NCBI GenBank assembly: GCA_963771835.1
Contig: CAVYVA010000002.1
Span: 124,001 to 188,000, forward strand
From: CAVQCJ01 sp963771835
GTDB lineage: Bacteria > Actinomycetota > Actinomycetes > Prado026
Reading direction: 5' to 3'
DNA: 64,000 bases
Within the stretch, counting starts at the first letter, position 1. Each line of letters opens with the position of its first letter. Position numbers and translations under genes: made by a program. Shown one piece after another: positions 32,458-40,207 of the stretch. Below the pieces are notes generated by a model, which saw nothing but the letters and a program-made list of their open reading frames with translations, was not told where the DNA came from and searched no databases.

Positions 32458-32579
32458 CGTGGGCGCCTTCCCTGGATCCGTGTGACCGTCGCTCAGGACC
32501 CGAGTAGGGTCCAGAGCACGATCCCCAAGCGTCGGGCGGGCTCGCCCGGCTCCATCTGCGAAGGTAACAAGGAGGCACC

Positions 32580-32993
32580 ATGGGAGTCGGCCCCGTCGAC
32601 GTGATCATCATCGGGTTCCCGGGCAACAAGTTCACCGGCAAGATCGCACCCGCCATCATGGAGCTGGTCGAGGCCGGGACGATCCGGGTGATCGACCTGC
32701 TCTTCGTCATGAAGGACGGCACCGGCGCGGTCACCACGATCGCCGCGAAGGACCTCGACCCGGACACCGGCCCGAGCTTCATGGCCATCGACATCGCCCA
32801 GCCCGGCGCGCTCGGCAACGAGGACGCCGAGGAGGTCAGCGACGACCTGCCGCTGAACAGCTCCGCGCTCCTCATCGCGTTCGAGAACAGCTGGGCCGCG
32901 AAGGTCGTCGCCGCCTGCCAGGAGGCGGACGCCGTCGTCATCGACCAGATCCGCATCCCCGCCGACGTCGTCCAGGCCGTCCTGACCGCCTAG
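32580..32993 (+). CDS. DUF6325 family protein
   Basis: A protein of 137 residues. GPVDVIIIGFPGNKFTGKIAPAIMELVEAGTIRVIDLLFVMKD is the signature of this family, two related halves of strand-helix pairs. The second half ends SSALLIAFENSWAAKVVAACQEADAVVIDQIRIP. AAGGAGG lies six bases before the ATG. The SHOCT protein gene follows after 62 bases, a pairing that recurs in actinomycetes. The function is unknown; a membrane-stress role has been suggested only by neighbours. Confidence 0.8.
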   Translation: MGVGPVDVIIIGFPGNKFTGKIAPAIMELVEAGTIRVIDLLFVMKDGTGAVTTIAAKDLDPDTGPSFMAIDIAQPGALGNEDAEEVSDDLPLNSSALLIAFENSWAAKVVAACQEADAVVIDQIRIPADVVQAVLTA

Positions 32994-33055
32994 CCCACGC
33001 CATCCGCTCGCACCAGCGAGCACTGACCTGACGTACGAGAACGAGAGGCACACAT

Positions 33056-33340
33056 ATGGGACTCCTCCGCATGGCCACCCGTACGGCCGTCGTCGCGGGC
33101 ACCGCGACCGCGGTGTCCGGACGGGTCGCCCGCCGGCAGGCTTCGAAGTACGACGCGCAGGCGCAGCAGCAGGCCGAGCAGGCGCCGCCCCCGCAGCAGT
33201 ACGCGGCCCCGCCCCCTCCGCCCGCACCGGCCGAGGACGACTCGATGGCCAAGCTCACCGAGCTCGCCCAGCTGCACACCCAGGGCGTCCTCTCCGACGA
33301 GGAGTTCGCGGCCGCCAAGGCCAAGATCCTGGGGATCTGA
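33056..33340 (+). CDS. SHOCT-domain protein
   Basis: A protein of 94 residues. A short N-terminal helix of membrane character (TRTAVVAGTATAVSGRVARR) is followed by a Gln- and Pro-rich linker and a C-terminal SHOCT domain (MAKLTELAQLHTQGVLSDEEFAAAKAKIL). The SHOCT domain is an oligomerisation or targeting helix pair. It follows the DUF6325 gene and is probably co-transcribed with it. Confidence 0.87.
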   Translation: MGLLRMATRTAVVAGTATAVSGRVARRQASKYDAQAQQQAEQAPPPQQYAAPPPPPAPAEDDSMAKLTELAQLHTQGVLSDEEFAAAKAKILGI

Positions 33341-33366
33341 CCGCGCTCCACGGGACTGCGCTGCAC

Positions 33367-34113
33367 GTGAACGAGGTCGAGGCCTACTCACGGCTGGCAG
33401 GGGTCTACGACGAGATCGTCGTGGACCCCTGCTACGACCGCTGGGCCGCCTACCTGCACGAGCTGTGGGCGACGGACCCGACCCCGGTGCGCGACGTGCT
33501 CGACGTCTGCTGCGGCACCGGGCTGATGGGTGCCGAGCTGGTCGGCCTCGGCTACCGGGTTGTCGGCGTGGACTCCTCCCCGGCGATGCTCGCCCGGGCC
33601 CGCCGGCGGCTGGGTCCCGATGTGGTCCTGATCCAGGCCACCCTTCCCGACCTGACCGTCGACGGCGTCTTCGACGCCGCGGTCTCGACCTTCGACGGGC
33701 TGAACTACCTCACGCCGGCCGGGCTGTGCGCGACGCTGACCGCGGTGTCGCGCCGGCTCCGCCCGGGCGGCTGGCTGGTCTTCGACCTGCACACGGACGC
33801 GATGATGGACTTCACCGTCGTCAACCCGTCGGTGGCCGGCGAGGCGGACGGCCACAGGTTCTCGATCACCAGCCTCGTCGACCCCGGCGCCCGGACCTGC
33901 GACACCCGGGTCGTCATCACCAGGACCGCCGACGGCGACACGTTCACCGAGCAGCACCGGCAGTACTTCTTCAGCGACGAGCAGGTCCGTGGCGCACTGG
34001 CAGCCGCGGGGTTCGATCTGGTCGAGGTGACCGACGGAGTACTCCCGCGCGCCGGCCGACGAGTCGACGCTGCGCGCGACCTGGAGCGCCCGCCGCACCG
34101 AGGCGTAGCGTGA
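33367..34113 (+). CDS. SAM-dependent class I methyltransferase
   Basis: A protein of 248 residues. VRDVLDVCCGTGLMGAEL is motif I (SAM binding), VVGVDSSPAMLARAR the acidic loop, and FDAAVSTFDGLNYL with LRPGGWLVFDLHT motifs II and III. The substrate is unknown; small-molecule methyltransferases of this type are common. GTG start 27 bases after the SHOCT gene. Confidence 0.87.
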   Translation: MNEVEAYSRLAGVYDEIVVDPCYDRWAAYLHELWATDPTPVRDVLDVCCGTGLMGAELVGLGYRVVGVDSSPAMLARARRRLGPDVVLIQATLPDLTVDGVFDAAVSTFDGLNYLTPAGLCATLTAVSRRLRPGGWLVFDLHTDAMMDFTVVNPSVAGEADGHRFSITSLVDPGARTCDTRVVITRTADGDTFTEQHRQYFFSDEQVRGALAAAGFDLVEVTDGVLPRAGRRVDAARDLERPPHRGVA

Positions 34114-34137
34114 GCCGCAGCGAGGAGGTGGTGGAGC

Positions 34138-34389
34138 ATGCTGGACGTGATCGTCTCCGTCACAGTCGCCCTGGTGCTCGTGTCCGCGGCCGCGATGGTC
34201 GCGATGATCACCGTCGGCCTGACCGGCATCATCAGCGGCTCGCGCGTCGTCGTGGGCTGCCCGCAGTGCGGACGGTGGCGGTTGGAGAAGGCGGCGAACA
34301 GCCGGGACGTGTGCATGCACTGCGCCCACCCCGACCGGTTCACCTGGGAGCCCTCGCTCCTGCACCCGCACCGGCCACGGACCCGCTAG
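34138..34389 (+). CDS. Small membrane protein with C-terminal zinc ribbon
   Basis: A protein of 83 residues with one long membrane segment (about 3-34). A likely zinc-binding motif VGCPQCGRWRLEKAANSRDVCMHCAHPD (two CxxC pairs, 17 residues apart) follows. GAGG precedes the ATG. Families of such one-helix ribbon proteins in actinomycetes are uncharacterised. It converges closely with the sulfite-oxidase-like gene. Confidence 0.62.
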   Translation: MLDVIVSVTVALVLVSAAAMVAMITVGLTGIISGSRVVVGCPQCGRWRLEKAANSRDVCMHCAHPDRFTWEPSLLHPHRPRTR

Positions 34390-34396
34390 GAGCCGG

Positions 34397-35476
34397 TCAC
34401 CGCACCCGGACCGGGACCCGCTGCGCGCTGTTGTTGGCCATCCCCTGCCGGTTCCACGGCTGGTCGACCGGCTGAACCTCGCCGGTGCCGTCGGTGGCGC
34501 GGCACAGGACCTCCGTGTCGCCCGGGACGTCCGCCACCCACGGGTAGCTCCAGCCGACCCACGCCCAGGGACCGCAGCCGGCTTCGAGCGTGGCGTCCGC
34601 CCACGTCCGTCCGGCGTCGACGCTCACCTCGACCCGGGTGATCGGCGCGGACCCCGACCAGGCCCGGCCGCGCAGCATGTGCTCGCCCCGGTCCAGCACG
34701 CGGGTGCGGGTCATGAAGTCGGGGAAGCCCGGTGGCGCCACCAGCGCGCGCGGTCGGATCCGGGCGACCGGCTCGCCCGGCTCGTCACCCTGCTTGAGCC
34801 GGTAGGCGACGGCGTTCTGGAACCCCTCGAACGGCTCGCGCGCGACGTCGATCCGGCTCAGCCACTTCACGTGCGCCATCCCGTACCAGCCGGGCGCGAC
34901 GACCCGGACCGGAGCTCCGTGCTGGGGTGGCAGCGGCTGGCCGTTCATCTCGTACGCGAGCAGCAGGTCGCTGTGCATGACGTGCGCGAGCGACATCCCA
35001 CGTTGGTAGTCCTGCTCGACCCCTCGCTCGGTCCCGTGGTCGGCGCCGGTGAACACGACCTCGAGCGCATCCTCGCCCAGGCCGCACTCGGCGAGCAGCG
35101 GCGCCAGCCGGGTGCCGGTCCACTCCGCGGTCCCGACCGCCTCGACCAGCCATGGCTGGCTGATCGGGCGCGGCTGCAACCGGGCCCGGCCGTTGCCGGC
35201 GCACTCGATCGTCACCCGCAGGGTCTCGCGGGGGCGGGCGCGCAACGCGTCCAGGTCGAGCTCGAGCGTCCGGTCGACCTGACCGCCGATCCGCAGCCGC
35301 CACGTCAGCGGGTCGATGTCCGGGATGTCGTAGTGGACGAGCAGGTAGTGCAGGCCCACCGGCGTCACCGGGTACCGCAGGGCCTCCAACGGCATGCCGT
35401 GGTTGCGCGTCGCGAGCTGCAGCTCGTCGAGGGAGATCGCCTCGTCGGGGTCGGCGACGCGGGCCCGTTCCTCCAT
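34397..35476 (-). CDS. Sulfite oxidase-family molybdopterin oxidoreductase
   Basis: A protein of 359 residues without a signal peptide. RVTIECAGNGRARL holds the cysteine that coordinates molybdenum. TEWTGTRL-like (AEWTGTRLAPLL), GADHGTERG, YEMNGQPLPPQHGAPVRVVAPGWYGMAHVKWL and the C-terminal dimerisation domain (TRVEVSVDAGRTWADATL) match the family. These enzymes oxidise sulfite or reduce related oxo-compounds with a cofactor from the Moco pathway. No heme domain is fused, so an outside electron carrier is needed. The exact substrate is unknown. Confidence 0.9.
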   Translation of the reverse strand: MEERARVADPDEAISLDELQLATRNHGMPLEALRYPVTPVGLHYLLVHYDIPDIDPLTWRLRIGGQVDRTLELDLDALRARPRETLRVTIECAGNGRARLQPRPISQPWLVEAVGTAEWTGTRLAPLLAECGLGEDALEVVFTGADHGTERGVEQDYQRGMSLAHVMHSDLLLAYEMNGQPLPPQHGAPVRVVAPGWYGMAHVKWLSRIDVAREPFEGFQNAVAYRLKQGDEPGEPVARIRPRALVAPPGFPDFMTRTRVLDRGEHMLRGRAWSGSAPITRVEVSVDAGRTWADATLEAGCGPWAWVGWSYPWVADVPGDTEVLCRATDGTGEVQPVDQPWNRQGMANNSAQRVPVRVR

Positions 35477-35513
35477 GGGCCGACGGTAGCGTCCGGTGAC
35501 AGCCCCCGGGCAC

Positions 35514-36167
35514 TCAAGTGACCAGGCTCACGACGCCCTTCACGACCAGCACGACTGCGACCAGCCCGACCACGGCGAGCACGGCCAGCGAGCTGTTGGC
35601 GATCAGCCAGTGCCGCCACCGCTCGTAGACCTGCGGCGCCTGGTCGCGGCGGAAGACGACCACGGCCAGCGGCGCGGCCACCCCGATCGACGCGACGAGC
35701 ACGAACGCCACCAGCGCTGCCACCAACCCGGCCGAGTGCAGGTCGCTGCTCAGCATCTGGTCGACGGCGGCGACGACGAGCACGTAGTTCGGCAGGAACG
35801 CGCCCAGCACGAACGCCAGCGCCGGCGGCGCCTCGTCCAGCCGCCCCATCCACTTCGGCTCGGTCGGCGCCTTGACCCGGGGGTGGCGGTGCCGCGCCAC
35901 CACCCAGCCGCCGAGCGCGACGCCCGCGGCGATCGACACCCAGGCGAGGACGCCGGAGGTGCTCGATGTCCGCGGGACCTGCGGGTACAGCGCGAACGTG
36001 AGCACGGCCACCGCGGTCAGCGCGAGCATCCACCCGACGACGTACGCGACCTCCTTGGCCACGCCCCGGCGCGAGCTGACCAGCAGGATCCCCGCGACCA
36101 CCGACCATGGCTGCGCGGCGAGGGCCAGGGCGAGCACGAGCAGGGTGATGAGCGAGCCCCAGTCCAC
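35514..36167 (-). CDS. GAP-family (Sap-like) membrane protein
   Basis: A protein of 217 residues with six predicted membrane segments. The N-terminal VLALALAAQPWSVVAGILLVSSRRG and the repeated half FVLGAFLPNYVLVVAAVDQM fit the GAP/LysE-like superfamily that includes the mycobacterial Sap proteins used in glycolipid export. The transported substrate is unknown. It is co-oriented with the sulfite-oxidase-like gene, 37 bases away. Confidence 0.75.
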   Translation of the reverse strand: MDWGSLITLLVLALALAAQPWSVVAGILLVSSRRGVAKEVAYVVGWMLALTAVAVLTFALYPQVPRTSSTSGVLAWVSIAAGVALGGWVVARHRHPRVKAPTEPKWMGRLDEAPPALAFVLGAFLPNYVLVVAAVDQMLSSDLHSAGLVAALVAFVLVASIGVAAPLAVVVFRRDQAPQVYERWRHWLIANSSLAVLAVVGLVAVVLVVKGVVSLVT

Positions 36168-36243
36168 TGCCGCCTCCTGTTCCGTGCCCGCACAGTACGG
36201 GTCGGCCGGCCCGGGCGACGGCGCACCCCGCGAAGAGAGTGCG

Positions 36244-37386
36244 CTAGCGACCGAGCGCCGGTCGCTGCGCGGGACCGTCGGCGAACCGCGCCAGGCCGAA
36301 GCCGGCCACGTCCTCGTCCGGGGTCCGGCCCTCGGCCAGGTCGGCGAGGACCTCGCCCATCAGCGCGGAGAACTTGAAGCCCTCACCGGAGTCGCCGCAG
36401 GCCAGCACGACCCGCCCGGACGGCAGCCGGTCGAGGACGAACCGCCCGTCCGGCGAGTCGGTCCAGGAGCACACCTGCGACGACACGGCGACCGGCTCGA
36501 CGCTGTCCAGGTCGGTCCCGACCCGAGTGACGATGTCGGCGTCGATCGAAGGGTCCGGGGTGCGGTCCAGGTCGCCGGGCTCGAGCTGGCGCAACGGCCG
36601 GTCGGTGCCGATCTTGTACCCGTACCCGGGCGTAGGCATGGCGTACAGGCCCACCCGACCGTCGTGCTCGCCCTCGTACCAGCACGGCAGGTCCTCCCAG
36701 CCGGGCCGTCCGCGCAGGTAGGTGACCTGCTCGAGCACCGGCCGCAGCACCAGGTCGATCCCGAGCGAGTCCAGCAGGGCCGGGGCGCCCGGCCCGGGCG
36801 CGAGCACCACGACGTCGGCGCGGAGCCCGGCCGACCCCGAGGCCAGCGACACCCCGGCCGAGTCGGCGCCGACTTCGACGCCGGTGACGGTCTCGCCGGA
36901 GAGCACCGACCCGCCGGCGGCCTCGAGCGCCGCGAGCTGGACGGCCAGCGCGACGTCCGCGCGCACCGGTCCCGCGTCGGCCTGCCACACCGCGTCGGCG
37001 CCGTTGGGCCGCAGGCCGCGGAAGAACCGCCCGACGTCCCCCGCGTCCACGGCGGTCCACGGGACCGACTCGGCGTCGAGCGCGGCCGCGACGTCGGCGA
37101 TGGACCCCGGGTCGCGCCACAGCAGTCCCCGGCGCAGCAACAGCTGCTGACCGCTGCGCTGCTCCAGCCGGCGCCAGGCCTGGACGGCCCGGCCGGCCAG
37201 CCGTACCCGGGTGCGGTCGGGATGGGACAGACGCCACAGGCGGCTCGGTCCGGAGGAGGACCCGAAAGCGTTCCCGGGGCCGTGCTCGTCGACGAGCGTC
37301 ACCCGGTGGCCACGACGGGCGAGCTCGGCGGCGGCCGGCAGCCCCCAGGCTCCGGCGCCCACGACGACGACTCGCACGTGCCGCAC
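36244..37386 (-). CDS. FAD-dependent amine oxidase, monomeric sarcosine oxidase type
   Basis: A protein of 380 residues of the DAO fold. VRVVVVGAGAWGLPAAAELARRGHRVTLVDEH is the FAD Rossmann motif. SSSGPSRLWRLSHPD matches the flavin-contact loop of monomeric sarcosine and N-methyl-tryptophan oxidases. DRLPSGRVVLACGDSGEGFKF places the C-terminal G-x-S-G-x-G-F-K signature. In this family a cysteine near the end (in CGDSG... region) binds FAD covalently; here the Cys before GDSGEGFK is present. It oxidises an N-methyl or secondary amine, substrate unknown. Confidence 0.86.
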   Translation of the reverse strand: MRHVRVVVVGAGAWGLPAAAELARRGHRVTLVDEHGPGNAFGSSSGPSRLWRLSHPDRTRVRLAGRAVQAWRRLEQRSGQQLLLRRGLLWRDPGSIADVAAALDAESVPWTAVDAGDVGRFFRGLRPNGADAVWQADAGPVRADVALAVQLAALEAAGGSVLSGETVTGVEVGADSAGVSLASGSAGLRADVVVLAPGPGAPALLDSLGIDLVLRPVLEQVTYLRGRPGWEDLPCWYEGEHDGRVGLYAMPTPGYGYKIGTDRPLRQLEPGDLDRTPDPSIDADIVTRVGTDLDSVEPVAVSSQVCSWTDSPDGRFVLDRLPSGRVVLACGDSGEGFKFSALMGEVLADLAEGRTPDEDVAGFGLARFADGPAQRPALGR

Positions 37387-37429
37387 CGTAACAGCCGCCC
37401 CGCCTGCCCCACGCCTCCCGGCAGCGGTG

Positions 37430-37460
37430 GGCCGAACGGCCCATGTACGCCGGCCGAACG
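37430..37460 (+). promoter_or_regulatory. Pair of 9-base direct repeats before a secreted-protein gene
   Basis: GGCCGAACG occurs at 37430-37438 and 37452-37460, exactly 22 bases apart (about two helical turns), with TAGGTT just downstream as a possible -10 box. The spacing would put two protein copies on one DNA face. It lies between divergent genes at 37386 and 37543. Confidence 0.35.
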
Positions 37461-37542
37461 ACTACCTAGGTTGCGGTCGAGGGGTAGGGCTGGGAGGCCG
37501 GGGGGTCGGGGCTTGGTGCTGCACGAGCCGGGGAGGCAGGCG

Positions 37543-38790
37543 ATGACGGTGCCCGCACGTCCATGGAGCACAGCTGCGTCGGGCGGAATCCGACGGCGCC
37601 GCGGGCTGGTGCTCGGGCTCACGACGACCGCGATCTTCGCGGCGCTCGTCGGGCCGGGAGGGGTGGCCCAGGCGGCGACGTCGAACCTGAGCCAGGCCGT
37701 CGACAACACCTACCAGACGAACAGCCGGGTCAACGCGATCCTGCCGATCGGCGACACGATCTACATCGGCGGGCGGTTCACGTCGGTGCGGCCGGCCGGC
37801 TCCACGGTCTCGGTCACCCGGAACCACCTCGCCGCGTTCGACCGCGTGACCGGCGCGCTGCTGCCGTGGAACCCCAACTCGGACAAAGAGGTCCTCGCGC
37901 TCTCGGCGTCGCCGGACGGCACCTCGGTCTTCATCGGTGGCGCGTTCTCCAATCTCGGCGGCCTCAAGCGGCTGCGCCTCGGCCAGGTGGACGCCGCCAG
38001 CGGCGCGGTCCTGCCCTGGGCGCCGACCAGCGACAACCAGGTCAACACCATCGCGGTGACCCCGACGCTGCTGTACATCGGCGGCGACTTCGACATCATG
38101 AACGGCCAGCCCCGCAGCGACCTCGCCGCGGTGGACTACTCGGGCGTGCTCAGCACGACCTGGGCGCCGGCGGCCGACGACCGCGTTCGCGTCATCACGC
38201 CGTCGCTGGACGGCACCTCGCTGTTCGTCGGCGGCGACTTCCTGTCCATCAACGGTGACGGCGTGCAGAAGATCCTCGCTCGGCTGTCACCGGTCGACGG
38301 CTCGCCGCAGCCGTGGAAGTTCCACCCCGGGTACCCGATCCACGCGTTCGGCTTCTTCGGCGGGCTGCTGTTCGCGGCCGGGGACGGATCCGGCGGGCAC
38401 ATCGGCGCGTTCGACATGAACACCGGCGCACGGATGTGGACGCAGCAGACCGACGGTGGCGTCCAGTCGATGTCGATCATGGACGGCGTGGTCTACGGCG
38501 GCGGGCACTTCGACAACGTGTGCGTCGGCGTCACCGACGGTGCGACCAGCGGGTTCCACTGCCCGACCAACCTGGCCACCCGGCACAAGCTGGTCGCCAT
38601 CGACGCTGTCACCGGCGCCCTCGACCCGTGGAACCCGGGCGCGAACACCCCGCTCGGCGTCTTCGCGGTCGCCAACGACGCCGGCTCGCTCGAGGTGGGC
38701 GGGGACTTCACCAAGATCGGGAACCCGAACGCCTCGCACAACCCGACCACGGCGCAGCAGGGCTACGCGCAGTTCAGCCCTGCGCCGTAG
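37543..38790 (+). CDS. Secreted beta-propeller protein
   Basis: A protein of 415 residues. An N-terminal twin-arginine-rich signal (RRRRGLVLGLTTTAIFAALVGPGG, cleavage near AQA) precedes repeated units of about 50 residues. The units contain (L/V)YIGG(D/R)F and LPWxP motifs such as IYIGGRFTSV, VFIGGAFSNLGG, LYIGGDFDIMNG and LFVGGDFLSING. This is the blade pattern of delta-60/YVTN-like propellers found in actinomycete surface proteins. GGAGG precedes the ATG. It probably acts outside the cell in binding or adhesion. No catalytic residues are recognised. Confidence 0.82.
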   Translation: MTVPARPWSTAASGGIRRRRGLVLGLTTTAIFAALVGPGGVAQAATSNLSQAVDNTYQTNSRVNAILPIGDTIYIGGRFTSVRPAGSTVSVTRNHLAAFDRVTGALLPWNPNSDKEVLALSASPDGTSVFIGGAFSNLGGLKRLRLGQVDAASGAVLPWAPTSDNQVNTIAVTPTLLYIGGDFDIMNGQPRSDLAAVDYSGVLSTTWAPAADDRVRVITPSLDGTSLFVGGDFLSINGDGVQKILARLSPVDGSPQPWKFHPGYPIHAFGFFGGLLFAAGDGSGGHIGAFDMNTGARMWTQQTDGGVQSMSIMDGVVYGGGHFDNVCVGVTDGATSGFHCPTNLATRHKLVAIDAVTGALDPWNPGANTPLGVFAVANDAGSLEVGGDFTKIGNPNASHNPTTAQQGYAQFSPAP

Positions 38791-38796
38791 CCCGTC

Positions 38797-39156
38797 TCAG
38801 CCGACGGCGACGTCGAACTCGTTGCCCTCGGGGTCGGCGAGCGTGCGCCAGGAGAAGCCCTCCAGGGTCTTCTCGAGCTGACCCGGCCAGGACCCGCCGA
38901 GCTCGAGGACCCGTGCGGTCGCGTCCTCGAGGTCGCTCACCGAGACGTCGATGTGCATGCGGGTCTTGCCGCTCTTGGCTTCCGGCACGCGCTGGAAGCA
39001 CAGCACCGGCAGCGAGTCGGCGCCCTTGAGGAACACGTACCGGCCCTCGTCCATGGTCGTGTCGACCTCGGTACCGAGGACGGCGGCCCAGAAGCGCGCC
39101 AGCCGCTCGGGGTCCGCGCAGTCGATCGTGGCGAACAGGAACCTGCCGACGGCCAC
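38797..39156 (-). CDS. VOC-family (glyoxalase-like) protein
   Basis: A protein of 119 residues. FATIDCADPERLARFWAAVLG begins the first beta-alpha-beta unit, and MHIDVSVSDLEDATARVLELGG the second. It ends TLADPEGNEFDVAV. The histidine MHID and glutamate GNEF fit metal-binding positions. These small enzymes act as isomerases, dioxygenases or binding proteins for resistance compounds. The substrate is unknown. Confidence 0.85.
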   Translation of the reverse strand: MAVGRFLFATIDCADPERLARFWAAVLGTEVDTTMDEGRYVFLKGADSLPVLCFQRVPEAKSGKTRMHIDVSVSDLEDATARVLELGGSWPGQLEKTLEGFSWRTLADPEGNEFDVAVG

Positions 39157-39287
39157 GGGCTCCTCCTCGATCCGGTCCCGGTACGGGGACGATCCTGCCA
39201 GCCCGGGCGCCGAACAATGGTCAAACGAGTACCGGGCGTTGACCTTCCTCTCAGGGGCCGCTCAGGTCGACGCGTCAGGGTCGTCGC

Positions 39288-39602
39288 ATGACTCGGGAAC
39301 CGAACGAGACCGGCAGGGCCCGCGAGCGCGACCGGAACCTGCGGCTGCTGTCGGTGGCCACGGCCGCGGTCGCGGTCGCCGGACTGGTGGGTGGCGGCGC
39401 CGCCGTCGCGGCCGCGGTCGCGGCCGACAGCGGCGCCAAGTCGACCACGACCACGACGTCCGACTCGTCCACGTCCGACGACTCCGGCTCGGACAGCTCC
39501 AGCGGCGACACGCTGCAGGCCCCGACCACCGCCCCGACCGCCGCGAGCAACGGCACGGGGAACAGTTCGTCGGGCGGTACCACCGTGACGAGCGGCTCGT
39601 GA
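39288..39602 (+). CDS. Membrane-anchored Ser/Thr-rich small protein
   Basis: A protein of 104 residues: a charged cytoplasmic start, one membrane segment (about 20-46, AVAVAGLVGGGAAVAAAVAA), and then an external low-complexity tail rich in Ser, Thr, Asp and Gly. The stop overlaps the GTG start of the heme-protein gene (GTGA), so it belongs to the redox module. In related loci an FMN-binding protein stands here; this one has no FMN-binding domain. It may be a tether or assembly factor. The function is unknown. Confidence 0.68.
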   Translation: MTREPNETGRARERDRNLRLLSVATAAVAVAGLVGGGAAVAAAVAADSGAKSTTTTTSDSSTSDDSGSDSSSGDTLQAPTTAPTAASNGTGNSSSGGTTVTSGS

Positions 39603-40207
39603 CCAGCGGCAACGCGCTCTGGTACCTGAGCCGGGCGACCGGGCTGGTGTCGCTGGTCCTGCTCACCCTGACCGTGCTCGGCGGGATCCTGGTCCGGCGC
39701 GGCGTCACCCCGAACCGACTTCCCCGGTTCGTGCTGTGGGGCCTGCACCGCAACGTCGCCCTGCTCAGCGTCGCGTTCCTCGGGCTGCACATCGCGACCG
39801 TGGTGCTCGACTCGTACGTCCCGATCAACCTCCTGGACGCGGTGGTCCCGTTCACGTCCGCGTACCGGCCCGTCTGGCTCGGCCTGGGCGCCGTCGCCTT
39901 CGACCTCCTGCTCGCGGTGATCGTCACCTCGTTGCTCCGGGCCCGGATCGGGCACCGCACCTGGCGCGCGGTGCACTGGCTCGGGTACGCGCTGTGGCCG
40001 ACGGCGGTCGTGCACGGCCTGGGCACCGGCTCGGACGTCGGGAACCTGTGGTTCCTGGCGGTCACCGTCAGCTGCATCCTCGCCGTCGGCGCAGCCGTCA
40101 CGTGGCGGCTGTCGGCGACGGTCCAGCGCTCGAACGCGGTGCGCTCGTCAGCGCCGGTCGGCGCTGCGGCACGACCCCTCGCGACGACCTCGGCCGGTGC
40201 CCGATGA
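39599..40207 (+). CDS. Ferric reductase-like heme b membrane protein
   Basis: A protein of 202 residues with six membrane segments. Histidines for heme b stand in LWGLHRNVALLSVAFLGLHIAT and RAVHWLGYALWPTAVVHGLGTG, the pattern of ferric reductase-like/YedZ membrane domains. GTG start overlaps the previous stop (GTGA) and its own end overlaps the NuoF-like gene (ATGA). It lacks the cytosolic FAD/NAD domain of full ferric reductases. Electrons would therefore have to come from the two downstream soluble proteins. Direction and final acceptor are unknown. Confidence 0.85.
   Translation: MTSGNALWYLSRATGLVSLVLLTLTVLGGILVRRGVTPNRLPRFVLWGLHRNVALLSVAFLGLHIATVVLDSYVPINLLDAVVPFTSAYRPVWLGLGAVAFDLLLAVIVTSLLRARIGHRTWRAVHWLGYALWPTAVVHGLGTGSDVGNLWFLAVTVSCILAVGAAVTWRLSATVQRSNAVRSSAPVGAAARPLATTSAGAR

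Noticed and set aside
35872..37542. Plus-strand frame running ahead of the beta-propeller gene
   Set aside because: It is the reverse shadow of the GAP protein and sarcosine-oxidase-like genes; the signal peptide and ribosome site place the true start at 37543.
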